From positions 2,604,001 through 2,668,000 of the forward strand of contig JAGTXZ010000018.1 of NCBI GenBank assembly GCA_018398575.1: 64,000 bases of DNA, in the 5' to 3' direction. Each line of letters starts with the position of its first letter. The first letter of the stretch is position 1. Under the pieces are notes generated by a model, which was given only the letters and a program-made list of their open reading frames with translations, searched no databases and had not been told where the DNA came from. A program made the translations under genes and the position numbers. Positions 54,791 through 64,000 of the stretch are shown in pieces. Origin of the DNA: Ampelomyces quisqualis (Eukaryota; Ascomycota; Dothideomycetes; Pleosporales; Phaeosphaeriaceae).

Positions 54791-57700
54791 CGCTCCTGCT
54801 TACCCGGGCCATGGCAAGATTGCTCCCGCGACCGTGGTGTCGTCGCACGAGCGTACGTCTGACAGCGTGTGTGGGTGTTGGGGCTAAATTCAAACCATGT
54901 AGTGAGATGAGATGAGAAAGGATACGCGTTTGTACGACGATTGTGAGCCTTGGCAATTTGCGTATGACATTTTCCGATGGATTCTTTTTTTTAACTCGCG
55001 GAGAGGATATTGCGGTGGATAAGTCAGCTCGAAACTCGGTACATAGTGTGGTGTTCAAGTGGGATAGCGCTGGTACCTAGCGTCGACGCGAACGCAAGGC
55101 TAAACTAGTGTCGTGGCATAAGGTACATAAATGACTTTGATCTGACAGGCGGTCACCAGATTTTGTGCCATGGTTGCGCGCATGTCCGAGATGGAACGTC
55201 CCTTTTTGTCTTCTAAAGGTGTGTGTGCAGCCCACGGACTAAATTTGTGCTGTATGTGCAGATGGCATGAAGTTCGACTGTGTCGATGTTGCCCAACGTA
55301 CATGTACCTGCGCTAGTCTCCACGTGATCAGCATTCAATGCCGTGTGACGCGGTACGGGTTGGACCGCTAGCTGGAGTTCTTATCATGGTCGCCAGGTAC
55401 AAAAGTTACATTCAGATTGTACACTGCCCAAGTACAACAAAGACACTTGACAACGCGATACATATTTCCCGCACTTGGAACGCCGAAAAGGTCACTACCA
55501 ACTGATTGTTGTTTGTGGAAGAAAAATGATCGCCCGATAACGCCGTGGATGCAAAATCTTGTCCAACGCGCTTGAAGTGTCCAGACGTGTCCAACGGTCT
55601 GCCTGTAACTTTTGCGAAACCTCTCATTATGCTATAAGCTTCGACCATACGTTTGTCGTCCAATCTAGTCTTGTGAAACGTGTATCGTCCTACGAGTTCG
55701 TACGACAAGTTCGTCATACTTACTTTGTCCCTCATCGATCTTGATGCATCCGATGGAACACCCGGGCTGTCAGACGCAGACACCCGTTTCAGTTGCACAG
55801 GCGTCGCAATTTCGACGACGCACCTCGCTTTGACACAAGATCGAGGGTCAGCCGCGCAGGTCGGGGTGTCGATTTGGACTCACGTGCATGCCGCTGTGAC
55901 ATTGCTGCTGACGTCCAGAGACTGATCCGGGACTTCCATTGAGATTTCTTCTTTGCTGGTCAACATGTTTGCTCCTTTACGACACGGCGTCGTGTTGTCG
56001 TGTCGAGTATGGAGGATCTTCCATTGCTAATTTCAATATCCGAGACGCCGCTTTGCGCCTCACTTCTTTGAAGTCAATTTTCATTCCATGTCTCCACAAG
56101 GATGTTCACATGGGTGGTCACCATTTCAGCATGGTTTCTTCCTGGGCAGTGTCTTGCAGTTTCGAGTCAGTTTGCCAGTCTCGTTTGGGCATCAGGCGGG
56201 CGCATTGAACACCTCGCCCGTTGGACGTTGGATATTGATAGTTGCGAGTCCCTGGAGTCATTTACATGGAGAGCCTTGTCTTGATCAGCGCACGGTGAGG
56301 ATGCTGGGGTGATGACGCGAAGCGCCAGGATACTGACATCGGCTGGCAACCCCCATAGTGTCCGTGTATGCTTTCAAAAGTCGTCCCGCGGATCCCGCAG
56401 TCCGTGTGTCCTTGCTTAGACTGAGTGGGGACGATGCGTGCGAGAAATCAAAGTTTCTAACGGGCATCTAGGGTCTTGACTCGATGTCTCGGGATCTTTG
56501 AGATGACAATCTCAAGTCACAGGACAAGACGCAGGTAAGCGGCGAGGAATTCTACGCAAGTGTCCCCGACGCGCGTGGTATTTGACTCGTTGTCGTTGCG
56601 AGATGGCGATTGAGCCTTGTCGCGATTGAGCCCCCGCTTGCGGCGCAGCTGATGCTTTCTTCCTTCTTGCGGACTACTGCCCCATCGATCGAGACTTGTC
56701 ACTTGAAACCATCCGGCGCCAAGATGCAGGAGGCTCAGGCACGGGTAAAATTCTGCTGTCGCTTGCGATAAGGCAAGGCATCGAGGGATGTGGCGTGCGG
56801 GGTAGAACCATCCCTTCAGCGGCCATGAAACACCTGAGGCAGTTTAGACGCCTGCCACAAGGCAGGTTTACTTCTTTACGTGAAACAATCGAAAGAATGG
56901 TGTGCGCAGCATGAGTGGTCGTTCTAGGGCTTGCAACTTGGCAGGTTATCGCTAACCGTTCCATACTCCAGTAGAAGATCGTCGACGGCGCTGTGGGCAG
57001 GATTTTGCCGTGTCGCTACAATCGCGTACCTGCAGTCGAAGCCCGAACGCTACTCTGGGTGAATGTAGGTGAGGTACTTTAACCCCACGTCTACTATATT
57101 CCGTACCGATAAATCGTGTGCCAAGTCGTCCAGCAATCCAGCAATCCAGTGCCGCAAAGATAGACTTGCGCACATTTCGACCGGCGGCAGAACCAAATGG
57201 ATGTTAATGCCACCTCGCTTACCGACCAATGTTAAGTGGGCTGTATACGATGCATGTGCGGTACATACAGTACTTCATGTCGACATGACATGGACCGTCG
57301 CGCTTCCCGAGCTAGGGGAGTTGACATGCAGGAGAATGTTGATGCATGCCTGGAGTTCCATAGTTTGGCAAGTGGCTTGCTTAGTACACCACCTGACGCA
57401 TTTGTGCTCGGATGATTGCTTGTCAAGACTCCGGTAACTAGCTACGAAGAGTGGCTCTTGAGTCGATTGGTCGCCGTTTACTTACATAGGTTGCGGGGAC
57501 CACTACACTTTGCTTTTTCGTTGATTACTCGGCAGTGCTTTGAATTGTCAGGTGCTTGATGGCGCATGCGTGTGGGTTGTCGTGTGTCTCAACAATTTCG
57601 CATGACTTTTTATAATTGGTTAGGAACCCCTCTTTTCGCGTCCGGCGGTGTACCTTTTGCACAACATCAACGCAGGATGAGTTGTTAATACATTGACATA

Positions 57701-57895
57701 CATACATATCAAGTGTCCGTGCTGACTAGACTGCCCTGAGATTGATGGTACCGTGGTTGCGGTCAAAGGGAAGCACCTAGAGTTTGAGGCTTGCAATGAT
57801 GAAGTATCGAGCATAGTAGTGGGCACCAGGCTCGAATAGTGCTCAGGCGTTCATGAATTTGGCGTGAACTTCCAGGGCTACAATTGATTTTGAAT

Positions 57896-60748
57896 CTACC
57901 CGGGTTTCGAAGATGACTGCGTGAGTAGATCCGTGTGCGCATCAACCGAACGCTCCTCCATTAAGTCGCGCACGCCCTGTCGTCCTAACTCCGGTACCAG
58001 CCGCAGAATAATCAAATCCACAATCTGGAAGATGAGATGTTTATTGAGGTACGAATCGTCCAAGCAGCTCAGAACGTATTCGATATCTGCAAGCTGCGCA
58101 TCGCGGTCTTCAACTGCGAGGATTGTTGCTGCTAGATTAGCCGGTAACAGGTCTAGAATGGAGACGGCACAACGATGCTTGATTTCCCTGATTTCGTCAT
58201 CAGAAGGAGGCCGGCGCGGGGGCCCAAGCGTGTTGTTCGGAAAGAGTGTAGCGCGAAGTGTGCGGAGAATGGCTGGTACGAAGATGGGGTTTAAGATGCG
58301 CTTGTGTACGACGTTGGAGAGAAGCCTAGAACAACCGACAGTTAGCGTGTGAGACAAGGGATCCGATGAGAGCTCATTTTGCGGAAAATATAGATGTCGA
58401 TTCATGGCAATGTAGGAAGCCTTCTTCGGAGATTCGTTGACTAGAGCATATGAGGCAATTCCATAAACTGACGCCTCGACCTATGCGCAGCATCAAGGTC
58501 GAGCTTCGGTGGTCCAACAATTTCTGAAAATTGACGAGGCCACACCGGCGTTCATGGCAGGCTCTGACGCCTGCATGATTCCACGGCAGTATGAGCCGTA
58601 GCTGAAGGAACATTTCACAACACGGGACAATGGTTTGCCATCGAGATCAGGAGTAGTGATCCGAGCCAAGTCAGTCAGCATGCACAATGCTTCCCAAGAC
58701 CTCTCTTGGGCTGGATCGACGATGGCGATATTGCTCTCCGCTGAACAGATACCTGTTGGAAAAGTGAGGCGCAACCCTCTGACAACCTTGGTACCAATAT
58801 CAGGGTCTGCAACCAATGTCGTGCTTGCGTGCGAGGGACGGCCAGTCCCTAGGTGGATAGGATGAACATATCAACCGGCGCGTAAGCGGGCTATCCGAAG
58901 AGGCTAGGGTCGCGATAAGACAGCTAAGGGTGTAGGTAATACTCGCAGTGCTACGCTAGCAACGCCGAAGGTCATACCGTGTCATCTGGTTGATGGACCG
59001 AAGGCAAGCGCTTTGGAATCCAAGGCCTAGTAATTCCGGCGTCGATGGTGCTGATGATGGTGGGCAGGCGACCGATACCAAGCCGCTGGTCCGAAAACTA
59101 TCCTGTTTGCCGCCCGGAACGGGTGCCAGGGCGTGCATGAAACGATGCGCCCCGACAAGGGTGGCGAAGTGTGCCAGCCAGCGGGCCGTCGCATTCGCTG
59201 AAGCGAAGTCAAGTGACTGAAATTCCATGCGGAGCTAGATGCACCTTGCGTTGCGGGCCACCTCGTCGCTGTCCAACCAGACGAAGAAAGGAAATAATTG
59301 GTGCAACTTACCTATCCAATATACCGTCAGTGTCACCCACCTTGCCCGGACCCATCAGCAATCCCCAGTGCAGCATTGAGACGGTGCCCCACAGCCAGGG
59401 CATACGGACAGTCATTTCAGCAACCTGCGCCATGCAGCTCCACAACTTCATGCTTACCACAGGACGTTTGTTTCTCAACGGGCGTCTGAATGATGGTGCA
59501 TTACCCGCAGGAGCCTGTGGTTGGATAGATGCCTCGACTGGCGATAGTTCGTGATTCGTGGACCTTGAAGGAAGAGACGATGATGCCGCAAGTATCAAGA
59601 TCGCGCCGCGCACCGCTGCAGACGCCCAGAGCACGTATTGGACGAACATCCAAAACAGCCCCGAAAGGAACACGGGCCACGTCTTATGACTACGCTTGTT
59701 CAATGTAGGTTGATTGATGGATCCAAGTTGTGCTTGTGGTCCCGTCGACAAGAGGCCATATTGCTCTAGACGTGTCATTGATTGCTCTGGCGTTGCAGAA
59801 TTCGGTTGGACATCCTCTTTAGCAGCATCGGTCTGCAACACTTTTGCTATGCTCGTGATACCTTCGCATAACAGCCAGCCTTCACAGGCCTTGCCGCTTA
59901 TGCCATTTCCGAGGATCATTTCGGCAAAGATTTCTGCCACTAAAGCGCGAAGACAGCCATTTTCCAGATCCTCGTTCGGTAGCAATACAGCTAGGACGCC
60001 CTGAACGAGCAATTGGCGCCACGCGGACTCGTTTTCCCGTTGCTCAACGGTAGTTGACGGCACAGACTCGGTCGGAACAGGGCTCAATGCAGGGTGTGGG
60101 TGAAGAGTGTGGTAGATGAGACGATAATCCGAGCCCAAAGCATGTGAATCGGAGGATTGCTGCTTCGCCAGGCGGATAGCTTGGATAGGTAAAATTAGAC
60201 CGATGTCACATTAGCCGAAGGGTTCGGGAGCACCTACAGTTGAGGTGGTTTTCCAATAGCTCCGGGAGCTCGTCCAAAAGAAGCGCTTCCAGATCGACCT
60301 TGCGAAGTCTCTGCTCGAAACCCCTTGTGCAGTGCGCAATAGTTCGAAGCACTTCGTTGACAAATACGTGATCAGGCGTGATTTTCGAGTACCAAATCTG
60401 CACAAACTCTTTGATGATGACTGAAATGATGCCGTACAGCTGGAGATCAATGTCGTTCGAGCTAGTCAGAGGTGGTAACACTTCTTCAATTGGGCGCGGC
60501 GTGGTGAGGCCCTTCTCGCCATTTCCTAGGAGCACATTGTGGGAGCAAAGGGTGCGTCGGACAAATGCCGCCGTAGCTTTGTCCGAAGTACTGTCAATTT
60601 GGATTTTTGGCGTCTCGACTACGCGTGTCGCGCCATTATTACGGAGAGGATGAAGCTGCTCGCTACCCGTTGATACCGAGTTGGGCTGATGTAGGACTTG
60701 CGGGCTCAATGTAGGGCTGTCAAGGGCCTGGTGTGTGCTTGCAATCAT
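57896..60748 (-). CDS. PXA-domain protein (sorting-nexin-associated type)
   Basis: Exons (minus) 60748-60238, 60179-59312 and 58325-57896, 602 residues. The PXA domain begins about residue 90: LTSSNDIDLQLYGIISVIIKEFVQIWYSKITPD, then FVNEVLRTIAHCTRGFEQRL and LLLDELPELLENHLN. It continues into exon 2 (ALGSDYRLIYHTLHPHPALSP, VLLPNEDLENGCLRALVAEIFAEMILGN). After a hydrophobic helix (VFLSGLFWMFVQYVLWAS) comes GPGKVGDTDGILDR. It joins exon 3 (LLSNVVHKRILNPIFVPAILRTLRATLFPNN). PXA proteins sit at endosome or ER-lipid contact sites. Intron 1 is 58 bp; intron 2 (58326-59311) is 986 bp, extreme for this genome. Splice frames are consistent. Confidence 0.82.
58326..59311 (-). other. 986-bp intron with coding-like frames
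   Basis: Starts GTAAGT and ends with CGCTAAC...TTGTTCTAG. Inside, on the same strand, are a 107-codon frame (58816-58493, with LTFPTGICSAESNIAIVDPAQERSW and LTDLARITTPDLDG) and a 90-codon frame (59228-58956). Neither is in phase with the host exons and neither is recognised. It may be an inserted gene fragment. Confidence 0.5.
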
Positions 60749-61000
60749 CTTTGAGGGATGTTCATGTTTGCGCCGACAGGTAAAGCAACGTAAAGCACCT
60801 CAAAGCACGTGATGACGCGGTTCCGTGGTGGGTGAAGTCGTGAGATGAGCTTTGAGGCGATGACGTGAGTGAGCGATCGGAAAGTGAGTTTAGCCGAGAT
60901 TCTAGCGCGCTTTGTGTGGAGGGCTAACATCAACGCCCCGTCCATCAACCTTCTTCACCAGATATTTGCATCAGAGAACTTCCTAAGATCGCATGAAAAG
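60749..61000. promoter_or_regulatory. bidirectional promoter between PXA gene and MED10
   Basis: Only 252 bp separate the two divergent start codons, so both genes must share this region. Confidence 0.6.
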
Positions 61001-61542
61001 ATGGCAGCGGAAGATATGCACCGTGAGTCACGCTGGTTTGAATCCCAGACGCGACTAACACAGGCATAGCTGCGATTCTCACGGCCGAAGCACAGCTCAA
61101 GGACATCGTGCAAAACCTCTACAACCTCATAGTCCAGTCTTACGATCATCGCGGTGTTCAAACACAGGAGGCCATGAAGCGAGAGATGTGTGTTTAGTTT
61201 CTCAAATACGTCGTAGTCGTGTTCAATCACTCCTCTAACTGTTTCTGTAGTCAGTCGCTCATTCAGAATTTATTGAAGCTATCACGAACGGCACCTGATG
61301 TCCATGTTGACATACCACCCGAAGTTACGAACTACGTCGAGAATTCCAGAAACCCTGATATCTTCACACGCGAGTTCGTTGAGACTGTGCAGCGCATGAA
61401 CCAAATGCTCAAAGGCCGCTCGGATGCACTGCAAATGCTTCAGGAACAAATCGCGTGGCAGCTGACAAACGTCATCCCTGAACTCAGGCATGACGTTACT
61501 CGAGCAGTCGAATTTTCTGGAGGCAAAGTACCGGCATCGTGA
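61001..61542 (+). CDS. MED10: Mediator complex subunit 10
   Basis: Exons 61001-61022, 61070-61187 and 61251-61542 encode 143 residues. The middle-module subunit (Nut2 in yeast) links activators to RNA polymerase II. The diagnostic block is PPEVTNYVENSRNPDIFTREFVETVQRMNQMLKGR. It is preceded by AEAQLKDIVQNLYNLIVQSYDH and followed by QEQIAWQLTNVIPELRHDV. Intron 1 has two in-frame acceptors 6 bp apart (61063 and 61069); the second is better spaced from CTAAC. Length is normal for fungi. Confidence 0.92.
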
Positions 61543-63263
61543 GCGCTACCGTGTTCAAGAAAGTCCAACACAATCGTGCGCCTGCATCATTAAGTACACA
61601 ATCCCATAGCGGTCGGAACAAAGAATTACTATGTCTTTCAAGCTAGCCAAGTCATCTCTATACCGCCGACAACCAACCACACTGAGCAGACTGGTTCGAT
61701 CTCAGCCTGATCTTGCATATCAGAGGTAAAGAGTTTAATACCAGGCTCTACACAGCGCGGCCGTGTAAGTCAGAGAACACTCTTTTCTCAGGATATTACA
61801 CTAGCATCAGTAGCTTCTACACGGACATCTGGATGCAAGTGCCCGAGGTTCTCGGCCTCTGGGTCTTCCGAACTGAGCTCTGGCCTACATATTAGTGTTT
61901 AGATGGGTGTTTCATGCCAGAACCGGCTGTTACTCACATCAATACAAACCACGAGCCTCGAAAGACCCTGCCTTTTCTCCTCTTGTATTGGCTATCACAG
62001 CCTGGCAAGGAAGCTTTGCGAGTCAATCCACCTATCTAGTATCAGAGCTGTGAAGTAGCTGTTCCTCAGATTGACATCACACAATCTGCATGCACTCTGA
62101 AATGCGCATGTTGGTTCTAGTATCTAAGAGGACAGCATTCGTCATCATCCGTACATCAATTCCAGAAATTGTGCAACAATAATATTCAATCAAGTGTGAA
62201 TGCTCAGACAGTGATGAATGGTGCGCGCATTACCTGGCTATCTTCGGTAGAGTGATACACATCCCAAGGTTCCATCACGACTTCTTTCCCAGCGCACTCT
62301 CATCGAGTTCCCGGCTGTTCTCTTACTGTAGATAAGTAATTATAGTTTCTAGTGTCCAAGCAGAATAGCAGCTTCGCAGTGGGGATCTCCGCAAAATTCG
62401 TCAGAAAGAGCTATTTCTCGTTAGGCAACCTTACGGCACACTCTGGTACTATGGAAAAGCTCTTAGTACGCAGTGCATCTTCTCTGGCAACGCATATCAG
62501 GCACTGCCATTTAGCTTGGCCGCTGCGCACCGCGAGTTCATTAAATTCCCCTTGGCAGAAGCTCATAGATGACTTACCAAGTGATGATGTTGGTTCAAGC
62601 TCGTGATCCTGCGCATACCGAAACTAGGGCAGGGGCCAAATACGTGGCAATTGACCATGTCACAAGGAAGCCCCGGGGGAGTATTCAATCGGTCACGACT
62701 CACCATGACTGATTTTGGTCTTGCCCTTAGCAGATTGATGTTAAAGGGTTCTCGATCTGCTTGAGTGGTAAGCGTCCGGGTCTATCATGATGTGATAACT
62801 GCGTGGTCATCGAAGAGATGAAAGCAACCCTTAACGCGATTTGAGAGCCATTCTGACATGGACGAGATGTGATCTGCTCATAGCTCATCGAGATCGAATC
62901 GTAGTACATGCATAGGCTCTACGAGTCATAGTTGGATGTTCTCTGTACACACGATTCCCCAGTCATTTGTGACATGTAGGGCACCAGCATAATCATTCAC
63001 AGTGGGACTACCCTCAGCCTTTCTCTATTTTTCCGTCCTGACGATAGTTGATCAGATCAGCTGGTATTCACGCTAATTTCTCATGTTTACTCCGAGGCAA
63101 ACAGCTCAGAGAGCTGTAGCTAAAATAATTCACTAGGTATGAGACTGAACCAAGTCAAACAATGACGGCTCGTCAGAACACTCGTAATGTCATGAGATAT
63201 GCGCGTACGGTCGTTAAGCCCGAGTCTTCGCCGACATTATTATGCATGCCCTCTCCATCACTT
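61543..63263. other. intergenic
   Basis: About 1.7 kb without a motif-bearing frame or RNA gene, between MED10 and the transporter 3' end. Confidence 0.45.
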
Positions 63264-64000
63264 CTACCGCGTCAGATTGCCCACCCGCTCCCTCACAGCA
63301 CTTCTATCTCCACTACTACGAGATCCCGCACGTGTGCTCTCGATCCGCCTCAAATCATCGACTCCTTCTTCCTTGACCTTCTTCATACCAGCTGGCGTTC
63401 CACCAAAACTAACGAGTACTGCAGGATTTGTAGCCGTCAAGTCGTCCAAGATACTGAGCTCGTGCTCCGTAAACCACTTCGGCATCAGGAATGTACGAAG
63501 CGGGATAAGCGCGATGATGAGAACGGGAAATCCGATGGCGGCGATTGTTTGAGAGATGGCGACTGTACACGCGACGCCGAAGACTTGTATGCCAATGAAG
63601 AGCCAGATTTTCTTTTGCGAGACGTTGTTGAGTGGATTGTCGCGTTGGAGGAAACGCTTCTCGGACATGAGGTACCAGAACTTCGCTGGGATGCCGTTTG
63701 ATTCAATTGAGCCCCACTGGTTAAAGTTAGTACAGCCGATGACTATGCAATTATGGTATAGTAGAGCTTACGCCAACGACGAAGAAGACCCCTGCAAAAA
63801 TCGCGGCGGGCATGACGTGCAATACCGTCAGGAGTGGACCGGTCATTGTGCCCCAGATAGCCATGCCCATCAGGAAATGACTGACTCTTTGCTCTACGAC
63901 TGCCGTAGCTTCTACGACTGGCGTCCTAATTTCGCCCCCATCTTTGGTCTCCGTGATCTCGAGCTTCGTTTCATATATAGTCAACGAGTCGGTATGGACA
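63264..64000 (-). CDS. BOR1: BOR1-type boron/bicarbonate transporter, C-terminal part
   Basis: Exons (minus) 64000-63772 (partial) and 63716-63264; the 5' part lies right of the window. HCO3- transporter family of the plasma membrane: LMGMAIWGTMTGPLLTVLHVMPAAIFAGVFFVVG is a TM pair. GSIESNGIPAKFWYLMSEKRFLQRDNP lies after the 55-bp intron, and KKIWLFIGIQVFGVACTVAISQTIAAIGFPVLIIALIPLR holds two more TM helices. The cytosolic tail LTATNPAVLVSFGGTP is followed by a basic end. These blocks are typical of yeast and plant BOR1 proteins. Borate efflux is the family function. Confidence 0.88.

Larger units (their letters stand above)
53174..57895. other. gene-poor stretch of 4.7 kb
   Basis: No frame above 153 codons and none with recognisable motifs. 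Composition is ordinary, without the TAG/TAA crowding of the transposon block. Contains a TTC microsatellite (54508-54531), an A run with GAAGAAGAGG (54585-54620) and a TTTTCGTTTC-type pyrimidine repeat (54744-54790). Could hold non-coding transcripts or very decayed repeats; nothing can be named. Confidence 0.4.

Noticed and set aside
63162..63701. 179-codon plus-strand frame
   Set aside because: Shadow of the BOR1-type transporter exon.

Overview
The window is nuclear DNA of a filamentous ascomycete (Pezizomycotina), most likely a Dothideomycete. The evidence is dense genes with 45-60 bp GT-AG introns carrying CTAAC/CTGAC branch sites, fungal gene families throughout, and one RIP-degraded transposon block. 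All splice models were read by eye from frame continuity, splice motifs and family knowledge; none was checked against transcripts or databases.

Layout. 1-5,895: a partial unknown CDS, a 45-residue secreted peptide gene (spliced, minus), a conserved fungal protein with a PD-(D/E)XK-like signature, and formyltetrahydrofolate deformylase. 5,896-19,550: a nested transposon block. A Tad-like non-LTR element (5909-19537, 13-bp target duplication, CCAA-repeat tail) is interrupted by a complete chromodomain-type Ty3/Gypsy element (7249-14344, two 299-bp LTRs, 5-bp target duplication ACAGC). Both are saturated with RIP-type changes. The Gypsy element also carries an antisense reading frame with a Cys-cluster protein. 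19,551-22,195: poorly coding sequence with one unresolved small locus.

22,196-31,643: CDT1-like licensing factor, a small 'calcofluor white hypersensitive'-type protein, a dysferlin-domain peroxin-like protein, a DUF3253 protein, beta-carbonic anhydrase, a broken short-chain dehydrogenase, and a tRNA-Lys(CTT) gene. The tRNA gene has a normal anticodon intron plus a 55-bp insert exactly at the T-stem/T-loop junction; the insert resembles a tiny spliceosomal intron. 31,644-53,173: GT90/CAP10 glycosyltransferase, single-finger C2H2 regulator, Rab5-type GTPase, TPT1 tRNA 2'-phosphotransferase, SnoaL-like protein, unknown protein, cysteine dioxygenase, DRG1/RBG1 GTPase, and a CENP-B-type HTH protein with a frameshift. 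53,174-57,895 is gene-poor. 57,896-64,000: PXA-domain protein with a 986-bp intron, MED10, and the 3' part of a BOR1-type anion transporter.

The genes are unrelated housekeeping and accessory functions, not a cluster. A thematic link is tRNA maturation: TPT1 removes the 2'-phosphate left by tRNA splicing, and the odd tRNA-Lys gene lies about 12 kb away. The best candidates for something undescribed are the T-arm insert in tRNA-Lys, the antisense ORF in the Gypsy element, and the unusually strict YpCpA/TpGpR context of the RIP-type mutations, which leaves both ends of the outer transposon untouched.
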